35,429 bases of DNA from the NCBI GenBank assembly GCA_018692355.1, contig JABHKE010000155.1, positions 1 through 35,429 of the forward strand, in the 5' to 3' direction. Source of the stretch: Fidelibacterota bacterium (GTDB lineage Bacteria; Fidelibacterota; Marinisomatia; Marinisomatales; UBA1611). The stretch's first letter is position 1; every line of letters begins with the position of its first letter. The position numbers were made by a program, and so were the translations under genes. Shown in pieces: positions 1 through 7,803 of this stretch. The notes beneath the pieces are model-generated. The model was not told where the DNA came from and searched no databases. It was given only the letters and a program-made list of their open reading frames with translations.

Positions 1-1151
1 ATTAACTCTTCCGGATCTATCCCTTCTAAACTAACCTTATCTTTTATAATCTCGAATTGGGGTAAAGATTGATGAATTTCACTTAAAGTCTCATTTGATT
101 GGGACAAGCGGTTTAAAACCATGGTGACTGCAACAAGTGAATCTCGTCCCAAATGACATTCCCGTAATATGACCCCACCATTTCCTTCTCCACCCAAGTC
201 AGATCCAATTTTATTCATTTTATTCACAACATTAATCTCTCCCACAGCTGAACGAATTACAGAGCAATTTTTTGATTCGGCTAATTTTTCCAGTGCAAGT
301 GATGTGGAAAGATTTACAACAAATTTTTCACTTTTCACGATATTTTCCAGATACCCATCTGCAGCTAATACCAGCGTGTATTCTTCCCCCAATGGTTCAC
401 CTTTTTCATTCACAACTGCTAAGCGGTCCGCATCCGGGTCCACTGCAAACCCCGCATCTGCATCGTGGTTGATTACAGCCTGGCATAGATCTATTAAATT
501 TTCCGGAAGCGGTTCTGTCCCGCGAGTAAAATTACCATCGGGCTCACAATTTAGTTCAATTACTTCACAGCCCAACGATTCTAACATGGCCGGGAGCGCA
601 TGGGCCCCGGCACCATTTACTGCATCAATAACAATTTTATAATGGCGACGTTGGATCCGATTGAGATTGATGAATTTTAAACTCACACAAGCAATCACAT
701 GTTTTTGGATCGCATTCTGTTCAGGCCAAATAATGCCCGGGTCCTTTGCATCTTGGAGCTCTTTATTCCTATCTACCAAATCAAACAATTGTTCACACTC
801 ATTTGGATGAAAAAAGGTACTGTCTTCTCTGACAAATTTGAGCCCATTCCATTCAATGGGGTTATGACTTGCTGTAACAATAAAACCACCTACGGCTTCT
901 GTATTATTAACCATAAATTGAATAGTAGGTGTAGGAACAATGCCACAAAGAATGACTGTTCTTCCAAGTCGAACTAACTCACCCATCATTGCATGGATAA
1001 TATTTTCTCCAGATGGACGGCTATCCTGACCTGCCATTATTACACCTATTGGTAAAATTTGGTGTAGTGCACGGGCATAAACCACAGCGAGTTCGGGAGT
1101 AAGATGGGTTTTAGTAATCCCACGGACACCTGAAATACTTCTAATTATCAT
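1..1151 (-). CDS. glmM: Phosphoglucosamine mutase / phosphohexomutase, 3' end cut by window edge
   Basis: The minus strand carries an open frame from ATG at 1151 that runs off the left edge, so it is absent from the ORF track; I translated it by hand. It begins MIIRSISGVRGI, the usual N terminus of the alpha-D-phosphohexomutase superfamily. TASHNP is the phosphoserine loop, DPDADR the Mg2+-binding loop, and GGEGNGGVI the sugar-binding loop. Archaeal enzymes and those of Chlorobi and Bacteroidetes often carry GE-NGG there rather than the GEMSGH or GEQSGH of proteobacterial enzymes. The family interconverts hexose 6- and 1-phosphates; GlmM makes glucosamine-1-phosphate for UDP-GlcNAc and the cell wall. 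The C-terminal phosphate-binding domain lies outside the window. No SD precedes the ATG. It lies downstream of rpsU on the same strand but is separated from it by a terminator. Phosphomannomutase activity is an alternative. Confidence 0.85.
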   Translation of the reverse strand, partial: MIIRSISGVRGITKTHLTPELAVVYARALHQILPIGVIMAGQDSRPSGENIIHAMMGELVRLGRTVILCGIVPTPTIQFMVNNTEAVGGFIVTASHNPIEWNGLKFVREDSTFFHPNECEQLFDLVDRNKELQDAKDPGIIWPEQNAIQKHVIACVSLKFINLNRIQRRHYKIVIDAVNGAGAHALPAMLESLGCEVIELNCEPDGNFTRGTEPLPENLIDLCQAVINHDADAGFAVDPDADRLAVVNEKGEPLGEEYTLVLAADGYLENIVKSEKFVVNLSTSLALEKLAESKNCSVIRSAVGEINVVNKMNKIGSDLGGEGNGGVILRECHLGRDSLVAVTMVLNRLSQSNETLSEIHQSLPQFEIIKDKVSLEGIDPEEL

Positions 1152-1224
1152 TAAATGGATTAGGAGTTAAGAATTAGTATTATGAATTAAGTGTTAGAAA
1201 TTCGGAATAGGTAAGAAAGGTTCC
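1152..1224. other. AT-rich spacer of repeated TTAAT/AATTC-like words upstream of glmM
   Basis: Read on the minus strand this gap is built of near-repeats such as TTAATTC, TAATTC, TTAACTCC and TAATCC. It must hold the glmM promoter if the rpsU terminator works, but I see no convincing -35/-10 pair and no SD. Similar low-complexity words are common between genes in AT-rich genomes. Confidence 0.3.
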
Positions 1225-1257
1225 AAAAAGAAAAGCCCCGATGTAAAAATCGAGGCC
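1225..1257 (-). terminator. Rho-independent terminator of rpsU
   Basis: Read on the minus strand, GCCTCGAT and ATCGGGGC form an 8-bp stem with one U-G wobble around a 6-nt loop, followed directly by the U-rich run TTTTCTTTTT. On the plus strand the wobble becomes a C/A mismatch and no T-run follows, so it acts in the minus direction. It sits 26 bp after the rpsU stop codon and isolates glmM from readthrough. Confidence 0.8.
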
Positions 1258-1281
1258 TCTTTGATTTTTCCTTCAGGGAAA

Positions 1282-1527
1282 CTATCTACGACGTTTGCGA
1301 CGCCGTTGACGGCTTGCACGCGGATCGTTCCGCAATGCATCTATCCTGGCTTGCCTTTTAACGCGACGAACGGTTTTCTTTCTTGCTTCCCGTTTTGCGT
1401 CGCTTGGCTTTTCATAAAAGGAACGTGTCCGAATTTCTCGAAGAACACCTGCTCGTTCCCACATCTTTTTAAATCGACGCAGGGCACGTTCAAATGATTC
1501 CTTTTCTTTTACCTGGACTTCAACCAC
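1282..1527 (-). CDS. rpsU: 30S ribosomal protein bS21
   Basis: The 81-residue, highly basic protein contains the bS21 core [20 protein letters not shown] and ends in an Arg/Lys-rich tail (RQRRRKRRR). It is slightly longer than the roughly 65-71 residues typical of the family because of that tail. bS21 binds the 30S platform near the 16S 3' end, beside the anti-SD. The start codon is GTG at 1527. It is fixed by GGAGGTGAT ending 4 nt upstream, which matches the 16S 3' end over nine bases and is by far the strongest SD in the window. A perfect TATAAT lies about 70 bp upstream and a hairpin terminator follows. It lies downstream of ksgA, whose product also acts at the 16S 3' end. Confidence 0.96.
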   Translation of the reverse strand: MVEVQVKEKESFERALRRFKKMWERAGVLREIRTRSFYEKPSDAKREARKKTVRRVKRQARIDALRNDPRASRQRRRKRRR

Positions 1528-1530
1528 TTA

Positions 1531-1539
1531 AATCACCTC
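1531..1539 (-). promoter_or_regulatory. Near-perfect Shine-Dalgarno of rpsU (GGAGGTGAT)
   Basis: On the minus strand GGAGGTGAT is followed by TTAA and the GTG start. Most other genes here have no purine-rich site at this position, so it is exceptional for the window. It suggests that rpsU translation depends on, and is regulated through, anti-SD accessibility. Confidence 0.85.
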
Positions 1540-1548
1540 CAAAGTGTA

Positions 1549-1617
1549 GTTTGTGGTTACTTGAATTAATTTTTATTTGCTTAAAAAAAGCTGGCGATTA
1601 TACCGGTTTGTGGTCAC
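1549..1617 (-). repeat. Pair of 12-nt direct repeats in the rpsU promoter/leader
   Basis: On the plus strand GTTTGTGGTTAC (1549-1560) and GTTTGTGGTCAC (1606-1617) differ at one base and are 57 bp apart. One overlaps the promoter spacer and the other lies in the 5' UTR just before the SD. An operator or an RNA element is possible; the function is unknown. Confidence 0.35.
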
Positions 1618-1625
1618 ACATCCTA
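1597..1625 (-). promoter_or_regulatory. Putative rpsU promoter
   Basis: The minus strand shows a perfect TATAAT (plus-strand ATTATA at 1597-1602) in the 100-bp gap between ksgA and rpsU. At 17-bp spacing the -35 position reads TAGGAT, a poor match to TTGACA, so the call rests on the -10 and its location. A 12-nt word, GTGACCACAAAC, fills the spacer and recurs with one mismatch in the leader. Confidence 0.45.
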
Positions 1626-1628
1626 GAC

Positions 1629-2396
1629 TTAAACCATAGATGCAAATTCTTCAATTGTTAAGGATTCCGGGCGACGCGTAAAATCAATTCTCTCTTTTAC
1701 TGAATCAGTGAAGTTCCACGCCTTTAAAGTATTCCTTAACATTTTCCGTCTTTGTGAAAAAGCAGTTGCGACGAGTTTATTGAATCGGACATACTTATCA
1801 TCTGGAACAATTGGTGTTTTCTTTTTGGTAAAACGGATAATAGCAGAATCCACTTTTGGTTTTGGAATAAAAACATCCGGGGGAATTGTGAAACAATAAT
1901 CCATATTTAAGTAAGCCCCAGTCACAACTGTGAATCGGCCATAGGCTTTTGTTCCTGCAACTGCTGAGAGTCTTTCCGCCACTTCTTTTTGCATCATAAT
2001 AAATGCATCATCCCAAAAATGTAATTGCTCAATGAGCCAAAAAATAATGGGTGATGTAATATTATAAGGAATATTCCCAATCACACGAACCAAATTTTTG
2101 ACAGGCAAACTTTCTATATCTTGAAGAAGGACATCTCCGTGTACAATATTTAACCCTTTCAAAGATTCTCGATTTTTTAAATGCTCAATGAGCATTGGAT
2201 CTATCTCAATGGCGACCATCTCTTTTACTAGAGGATAGATCAATTCGGTAAGTGCTCCCTCACCGGGGCCAATTTCAAGAATAGAGTCCGATTTTTTTGG
2301 ATCAATAGTTCGAACAATTTTGTCTAAGAGATTTCTGTCAGCTAGAAAATTTTGTCCCCACCTTTTTCGGAATGGATGGTCTGTTTTTTTACTCAT
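1629..2396 (-). CDS. ksgA: 16S rRNA (adenine1518-N6/adenine1519-N6)-dimethyltransferase
   Basis: The 255-residue protein is the normal length for RsmA/KsgA. The N-terminal RWGQNFLAD motif, the SAM-binding EIGPGEGALTEL loop (residues about 41-52), the catalytic-loop NIPYNITSP motif (about 109-117) and the C-terminal QRRKMLRNTL segment are all visible. The enzyme dimethylates two adenines in helix 45 of 16S rRNA, next to the anti-SD tail, late in 30S assembly. It lies 40 bp downstream of tatD on the same strand and upstream of rpsU. The start at 2396 gives the expected N terminus, but no SD is visible before it. Confidence 0.95.
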   Translation of the reverse strand: MSKKTDHPFRKRWGQNFLADRNLLDKIVRTIDPKKSDSILEIGPGEGALTELIYPLVKEMVAIEIDPMLIEHLKNRESLKGLNIVHGDVLLQDIESLPVKNLVRVIGNIPYNITSPIIFWLIEQLHFWDDAFIMMQKEVAERLSAVAGTKAYGRFTVVTGAYLNMDYCFTIPPDVFIPKPKVDSAIIRFTKKKTPIVPDDKYVRFNKLVATAFSQRRKMLRNTLKAWNFTDSVKERIDFTRRPESLTIEEFASMV

Positions 2397-2436
2397 TTAT
2401 GTATTGCTGTGAAGATTACAAAAAACGCTAAGGATA

Positions 2437-3204
2437 TTATATTATTTTAGGTAACCGAAAAAGACCCATAGCATTCGCTGTAGTTTTTTCTGCTATAACT
2501 TTCAGCGGCACATCGTGAATCTCTGCCAGTTTCTCTGCTACAAACCGTGTTCGTCCCGGTTCGTTGGGTTTACCGCGGTGGGGAACTGGACTCAGATACG
2601 GAGAATCTGTTTCAACCAAAATTCTATCTAAAGGTAACTCCTTTGCTACTTCGGGTAAGTGACTATTCTTAAAGGTGAGATTCCCAGAAAAAGAAATGAA
2701 GTACCCCAATTCCATAAACGCTTTAGCGGTTTCCAAATTGCTGGAAAAACAATGTGCTACACCCCGAACATCAGGAAATTCCTTTAATATTTTTATAACA
2801 TCATCATCCGCGTCACGATTGTGAAAAATGACCGGTTTTTTCAAAGATTGGGCAATGCCCATTTGTGCTCGAAAAACATTTTTTTGGATCTCAGGATCAG
2901 AAATGTTCCTGAAATAATCCAGTCCCATTTCTCCCACGGCGACCATAGAATCAAAGGTCATAAGGTCATAGATCTGGTCCACAAAGTCCTCCGGAGCATC
3001 CTTTGCATCGTGAGGATGTACGCCAGCTGATGCAAAAATATTTTCATGGGATTCTCCCATTAAAAGACATTCTTTCGCATCTTCCATATTAGTGGCCACG
3101 CAAATGAATCGGTTTACACCCAAATCATGGGCACGATCCAGAACGCCGGGCAGATCATTTTTCAGATCATCGTAAAATAGGTGGCAATGAGTATCGATTA
3201 GCAT
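2437..3204 (-). CDS. tatD: TatD family metal-dependent hydrolase (DNase)
   Basis: A 255-residue TIM-barrel amidohydrolase of standard TatD length. It has the N-terminal metal ligands DTHCH (residues 4-8), the GEMGLDY segment with the metal-binding Glu, FHNRDAD and AHCFS with metal His residues, and the C-terminal ETDSPYLSP signature. The family are Mg2+-dependent 3'-5' exonucleases linked to DNA repair and turnover. Pairing with ksgA is common in bacteria. It is the first gene of the minus-strand run; its 62-bp upstream gap is shared with the divergent PNGase-like gene and contains TACTTTTG, a match to the Bacteroidetes -7 element TAnnTTTG, but without a well-spaced TTG. Confidence 0.93.
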   Translation of the reverse strand: MLIDTHCHLFYDDLKNDLPGVLDRAHDLGVNRFICVATNMEDAKECLLMGESHENIFASAGVHPHDAKDAPEDFVDQIYDLMTFDSMVAVGEMGLDYFRNISDPEIQKNVFRAQMGIAQSLKKPVIFHNRDADDDVIKILKEFPDVRGVAHCFSSNLETAKAFMELGYFISFSGNLTFKNSHLPEVAKELPLDRILVETDSPYLSPVPHRGKPNEPGRTRFVAEKLAEIHDVPLKVIAEKTTANAMGLFRLPKII

Positions 3205-3266
3205 TTATCTATTTCTTCATGTAAAATGATGGGCAAAAGTAAATTGATTTTACCAATATCACGATC

Positions 3267-4937
3267 ATGAAATTTCAAAAAATGACTATGCTCCTATTTC
3301 TCCTTTCTATAGGATTCTCCATATCCTTAGAGGATGGAGATACACTGGTGGTCCACCCCATCACTTGGAAAACACCAAGTCCGGAAGGGTGGGGTGCCCA
3401 GTATAAACAGATAATCCAGTTTCCTGAAGGAAATGATTCCTGGGCAAAGATCATCATGGTACAAACGTTAAAATGTGATTCTGCCACAAAAGGAGATAAA
3501 TATCCCTGTGGAGAATGGGACTACATTTGGAATACATTTGTTGATGTTCCCAAGGGAGATTCAACAGAAACTTTTTCAATTGGCAGTTTTGTTACGCCTT
3601 ATGGCAAGCGACTTGTTCTGGGCGGTGAAAATGGTTGGGAATGGACTTATGATATGACAGATTATGCTCCAATCCTGAAAGGAGAACGTTCCGTCATTGT
3701 GGGGAATAATCAGGAATTATTAGATCTGAAATTTCTTTTTATTCAAGGGACACCGGCACGGGATATCTTGAAAGTTGAAAATATCTATCCCTATGGTCAT
3801 TATAAGTATTATGCATTATCTGACAACGAGATTTTAAAGGAAACAAAAATCCAACTTTTACCTGAAGCCAAAGGCTTCAAAATGAAAGCAGTAATTTCAG
3901 GTCACGGACATTCTGGACCAAGAAACTGTTGTGAATGGGACAGTAAAACCCACACCTATTATATGAATGGGTATGAACTTTTCCGATGGAATGTTTGGAA
4001 AGATTGCGGGAATAATCCAATTTATCCCCAAGGTGGAACCTGGCCATTTGATCGAGCCGGTTGGTGCCCTGGAACCAAAGTGGATGAATACGAATTTGAA
4101 CTTACGCCCTTTGTAATAGTTGGAGATTCCATTGCCATAGATTATGGGATTGAGCCCTATTCTGACAATGGTGAAAAAGATGGTGAATTTCGCATGGCAC
4201 ATCAATTATTTTCATATGGTAAACCAAATTTTAAAAATGATGCGGAGATCCTTGACATCATCGCGCCAAGTTCTAAAGGTCAATATTCCCGAATTAACCC
4301 ATCATTGGGGAATCCAAGAATTCTCATAAAAAATACAGGTGAATTTGATCTCCATTCACTGGAAATCCATTATGGGTTGAAAAAACGGAAAAAATCCATT
4401 TATAAATGGAGAGGAAATTTATCATTCCTTGAAAGTGAGCAAGTTTATCTCCCCATTCCCAATTGGCATGGACTATCAAAAAATCCTGTTTTTGAAATTA
4501 TGGTTTCAAATCCTAACGGTGAAACAGATGAAAACCCATTGAATAATCAACTAACATCAGTAATTACTTTACCTAACATATTTCCGAATGAATTTACTTT
4601 ACAAATCAAAACAAATAATTTAGATCGTGCTCGAGAAATTTCATTTACGGTTTCTGATCTTGATGGAGCTGTTTTGTATTCTGATGATAATTTTTCAGAT
4701 TCAACTGAATACCAGATCCCGATGATGGTTAATAACGGTGACTATCAATTCCTTTTAAAAGACTCTATGGAAGATGGTATCTCTGTTCATTGGTGGAACC
4801 GAAACAGTGCCCCGGAAGAAATTGGGATTAATGGAGAAGTCCGATTTTTATCCTTGGATGGTGATACACTGCACCAATTTAACCCGGACTTTGGGCAAGA
4901 ATTATTATATAATTTCCATGTAGGACGGATACCCTAA
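3267..4937 (+). CDS. Secreted PNGase F-like peptide-N-glycosidase with extra C-terminal beta domains
   Basis: The 556-residue protein starts with a signal peptide (about residues 1-21). Residues about 35-315 resemble the two-domain PNGase F fold: CGEWDY matches the region of catalytic Asp60, NCCEWDSKTHT the region of Glu206, and GGTWPFDRAGWCPG the conserved loop near the end of the fold. These enzymes cleave the amide bond between Asn and the innermost GlcNAc of N-glycans. After this comes a CARDB-like segment (about 330-430, LGNPRILIKNTGEFDL) and then a segment with GDYQFLLKDSMEDGIS, typical of domains appended to secreted FCB hydrolases. No T9SS sorting domain ends the protein. The equivalent of Glu118 is not obvious, so specificity may differ. 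No SD precedes the ATG. Diverges from tatD. Confidence 0.75.
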   Translation: MKFQKMTMLLFLLSIGFSISLEDGDTLVVHPITWKTPSPEGWGAQYKQIIQFPEGNDSWAKIIMVQTLKCDSATKGDKYPCGEWDYIWNTFVDVPKGDSTETFSIGSFVTPYGKRLVLGGENGWEWTYDMTDYAPILKGERSVIVGNNQELLDLKFLFIQGTPARDILKVENIYPYGHYKYYALSDNEILKETKIQLLPEAKGFKMKAVISGHGHSGPRNCCEWDSKTHTYYMNGYELFRWNVWKDCGNNPIYPQGGTWPFDRAGWCPGTKVDEYEFELTPFVIVGDSIAIDYGIEPYSDNGEKDGEFRMAHQLFSYGKPNFKNDAEILDIIAPSSKGQYSRINPSLGNPRILIKNTGEFDLHSLEIHYGLKKRKKSIYKWRGNLSFLESEQVYLPIPNWHGLSKNPVFEIMVSNPNGETDENPLNNQLTSVITLPNIFPNEFTLQIKTNNLDRAREISFTVSDLDGAVLYSDDNFSDSTEYQIPMMVNNGDYQFLLKDSMEDGISVHWWNRNSAPEEIGINGEVRFLSLDGDTLHQFNPDFGQELLYNFHVGRIP

Positions 4938-5037
4938 AGGAATCAATATGAAAGATGAACAAAGAAGAGTATGAGTATATGGCTGTTTTTTTAGATAGCA
5001 AAGGGAGCCAGGTGTCGCTTCATTCCATAAAATAAAT

Positions 5038-6294
5038 ATGAGTTTCTATATTTCATCTCTCATGGTTGCCATACCTATCTTTTTGGTTTTGATAGGCATT
5101 GAAATAGTGGCAGCAAAAAGGATGGGGATTCATGTAAATAATCCCGCGGACATGATATCCAGTTTAAGCTCCGGGATCACTAATACAGTCCGGGATGGAC
5201 TCAAGTATGGTCTGGTGATTATCAGTTATTCGTGGCTGGTTAATCATTTAACCCTTTATAAGTTGGAACCAGTTTGGGCTGCGGTATTTGTTGCTTTTAT
5301 CGTCCAGGATTTTACGGGTTATTGGCTCCATCGCTTAAACCACCGTGTGAATATTTTTTGGAATCGCCACATTATTCACCATAGCAGTGAAGAGTTCAAC
5401 CTCTCGTGTGCACTTCGACAATCCATTTCTGACACTGTAAGATTTGGTGCTATCCTCATGATTCCCGCTGCTCTCCTGGGTGTTCCCGCATCTATTTTTG
5501 CCGTTCTGGGGCCTATCCACCTTTTTATGCAATTTTGGTATCACACGCGTATCATAGATAAAATGGGCTGGCTGGAAAAGGTCATTGTTACGCCCTCCCA
5601 CCATCGTGTTCATCATGGCATAAATCCGGAATATTTGGATAAGAATTACAGCCAGATCCTCATTATTTGGGATAAACTTTTTGGCACATTCCAACCAGAA
5701 CTAGCTAATGTAAAACCGGTTTATGGTATACTACGGCCTGCCAATACATGGAACCCAATAATCATTAATTATAAACATCTTTGGCAGTTGATTCAAGATG
5801 CGTTCCATGCTGGAAGTTGGTGGGATAAAATACGAATCTGGTTTATGCCAACAGGATGGCGGCCTGAAGATGTGGCGCTAAAGTTTCCGGTTGATACAGT
5901 TGAAAATCCATTTGAACAAAAAAAATACAAAACTGAAAATTCTCTAGCGCTTATAGCCTGGAGCTACATACAAATGACTCTCTCATTGATTTTTATGTTT
6001 ATCATGTTTTATGAAGCCTCTGAACATGGAATCTTTATTACAGGATTAATTGCTATATTTTTAATGATAAATGTTTTTTCTTACACATCATTAATGGATG
6101 GTAAAAAATATTCTTTATTCGCAGATGGAATTAAAGTTTCTATTCTTTGCTTTATTATATTTTATCAAAATATTAGCATTATAGATTTGAATATGAGTCT
6201 AAAAATATTTTTAGCTTATAGTATTATTTCAACAATGGGAACATTTTACTTTTTAAAAACAGAAGTGAGACTCAATCAGGTAATAAAAGGATAA
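5038..6294 (+). CDS. Sterol desaturase/fatty acid hydroxylase family protein, alkylglycerol monooxygenase-like
   Basis: A 418-residue integral membrane protein with the diiron histidine boxes of the FA_hydroxylase superfamily: HRLNH (HX3H), HIIHH (HX2HH) and HHRVHH (HX2-3HH). The stretch HHSSEEFNLSCALRQS after the second box closely matches animal alkylglycerol monooxygenase (AGMO/TMEM195), suggesting ether-lipid or sterol-like C-H hydroxylation at the membrane. N-terminal hydrophobic segments (about 5-25 and 55-75) precede the boxes and at least three more follow residue 300, outside the core. It starts 100 bp after the PNGase-like gene on the same strand; cotranscription is possible but nothing shows a shared role. 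AT-rich sequence, not an SD, precedes the ATG. Confidence 0.85.
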   Translation: MSFYISSLMVAIPIFLVLIGIEIVAAKRMGIHVNNPADMISSLSSGITNTVRDGLKYGLVIISYSWLVNHLTLYKLEPVWAAVFVAFIVQDFTGYWLHRLNHRVNIFWNRHIIHHSSEEFNLSCALRQSISDTVRFGAILMIPAALLGVPASIFAVLGPIHLFMQFWYHTRIIDKMGWLEKVIVTPSHHRVHHGINPEYLDKNYSQILIIWDKLFGTFQPELANVKPVYGILRPANTWNPIIINYKHLWQLIQDAFHAGSWWDKIRIWFMPTGWRPEDVALKFPVDTVENPFEQKKYKTENSLALIAWSYIQMTLSLIFMFIMFYEASEHGIFITGLIAIFLMINVFSYTSLMDGKKYSLFADGIKVSILCFIIFYQNISIIDLNMSLKIFLAYSIISTMGTFYFLKTEVRLNQVIKG

Positions 6295-6322
6295 AATTTT
6301 TATTTGGTTTAGGATAATGATA

Positions 6323-7798
6323 TTAATTCATTAACGCTAAAATAATTCCCACTCCATTTTCAGGTGAAAAAAATCTTGTTTTTCCCTTCCGGTATTCATC
6401 TTCAACAACCAGCGTTACCAATTCCATATTTCCAGAATTAATCGCATACCGGCATACATCCTCTGCGCTCAAATTCAGGGTACCGGCCCGTTTGGACAAT
6501 CCAAATTGGATATTTCCTATTTCGTTATACCCGCGATAAATCACTTCGGTGCAAACCTGAGATTCCGCATCATTGAAATCGAAAGAAAAATCGTATTGAT
6601 TCCCTAAATAGGAATGGATTGTTTGAATGACACCCATAATTTCCTGATTTGAAAGGTCCGGGCGAAAGACCGCAAGACGGTTAATCTTAGTATCTAATAT
6701 TTCTTCCAAAGGTCCAGATACAACTCCTTCGGCGATAGCTTCAATATTATTATGGTTTAACTGAATCAAGGATTTTTGGTGGTCTGTAATTTGAATTTTG
6801 TCCCAATCAGATTTTTCCCAATTTTCTCTTTTACCAGTGTAAACAATACCATGTTTGAAGATTCCAGGCAGGAAAATATTGCTCATGAATCCTTCTGAAT
6901 ACGTGAGAATGATATCGCCTGGCTGCAATAAAGCCAAGAGCTGGTTTTTATCATCTTCACTAAAAATCAATGGTTCTTTTCCTGGGGCTTTAATATGTCC
7001 AACATGCGTAAATACAATAGCTTTTAAAGCTTTGAATCTTCCACCAGCTTTGCGGATCAAATTTTCCACTTTCTTTTTGACGGTGCTGTGTCGCAGGCGA
7101 TTGGTAAGCTCTGGCGTAATTAATACAAAATGGTTCAGGATTTCTTCACGTAGCTTGACATGGGTGTAATGTAGTGATTCGAGATTTGTAATTAATGGTC
7201 CATAAGTCGGGTCCATTATTAAAAGATTCAGAGGGGTTCCCGGTTCATCCATTTCAGTGGTAATTAATTCCCGGGCGATATCCAGTTTGTCCAAGTTTTC
7301 AAGATTAGTTAAACTGTGATACACTTCCCGAAACGACCCTCGTGGAATATCGCTCCGAAAATAGGCTTCATTCAATTTATCTATAACTTGGTCATCACCC
7401 ATATTTTTTGTAATGAGAATTCCGCTGTATTTATAAAGTGTGAGGGCGGATGTATAACCCACCAGGAGGGCTTTCATATTTTCATGGGGATAATCCGAGT
7501 AGGTATTATAATCCTGGTATTTGTTAATGATGTCCCAGACAGACCGCCGCAGCACTAAATACCGAAAGAGTAAATTTTCAATCTTGTCGCTTTCAACATT
7601 GGAAAAATGGCCTGTTTCATGACGGGTTGCACTTGTCTTGATTTCACCCATTTCAAGGTACATTTGATCAAAGGCTGTCTGAAAAATTGAAAGCTTTTTT
7701 ATATCATCTTCGAAAGTATTCGAAGCGCCCGAAAGAGGAAAACTGAATAAAATAAATACAGAAAAAAAGGTGAGCTGGATACTAGAACGGGAATTCAT
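6323..7798 (-). CDS. Exported YiiX/YaeF-like permuted papain-fold protein
   Basis: A 491-residue protein with an N-terminal signal peptide (cleavage likely near SGA/SNT, residue about 26). The first 270 residues are helical and unrecognised. From about residue 290 the pattern LQPGDIILTYSEG, then KHGIVYTG (candidate catalytic His), then QVCTEVIYRGYNE (candidate catalytic Cys) matches the order of permuted NlpC/P60-type amidases (YiiX/YaeF, C92), in which His precedes Cys. Known relatives act on lipid, amide or peptide bonds at the envelope; the substrate here is unknown. It begins 5 bp after the metG stop, so it is probably cotranscribed with envC-holB-metG. It converges with the AGMO-like gene. 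Confidence 0.7.
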   Translation of the reverse strand: MNSRSSIQLTFFSVFILFSFPLSGASNTFEDDIKKLSIFQTAFDQMYLEMGEIKTSATRHETGHFSNVESDKIENLLFRYLVLRRSVWDIINKYQDYNTYSDYPHENMKALLVGYTSALTLYKYSGILITKNMGDDQVIDKLNEAYFRSDIPRGSFREVYHSLTNLENLDKLDIARELITTEMDEPGTPLNLLIMDPTYGPLITNLESLHYTHVKLREEILNHFVLITPELTNRLRHSTVKKKVENLIRKAGGRFKALKAIVFTHVGHIKAPGKEPLIFSEDDKNQLLALLQPGDIILTYSEGFMSNIFLPGIFKHGIVYTGKRENWEKSDWDKIQITDHQKSLIQLNHNNIEAIAEGVVSGPLEEILDTKINRLAVFRPDLSNQEIMGVIQTIHSYLGNQYDFSFDFNDAESQVCTEVIYRGYNEIGNIQFGLSKRAGTLNLSAEDVCRYAINSGNMELVTLVVEDEYRKGKTRFFSPENGVGIILALMN

Positions 7799-7803
7799 TT
7801 GGA

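Noticed and set aside
169-977. Plus-strand ORFs at 169-642, 272-472 and 699-977
   Set aside because: All are shadows of the minus-strand glmM frame, which the track omits because its stop lies outside the window.
1261-1497. Plus-strand ORF opposite rpsU
   Set aside because: Antisense to a clear bS21 gene with its own SD and terminator.
3267-4937. T9SS sorting domain at the end of the PNGase-like protein
   Set aside because: The C terminus lacks the GxY/Gly-rich tail and Lys-rich end seen in the 34420-35429 gene.
4950-4990. Short leader-peptide ORF (MKDEQRRV) between the PNGase-like and AGMO-like genes
   Set aside because: Eight codons with a weak purine-rich site and no downstream attenuator structure; likely chance.
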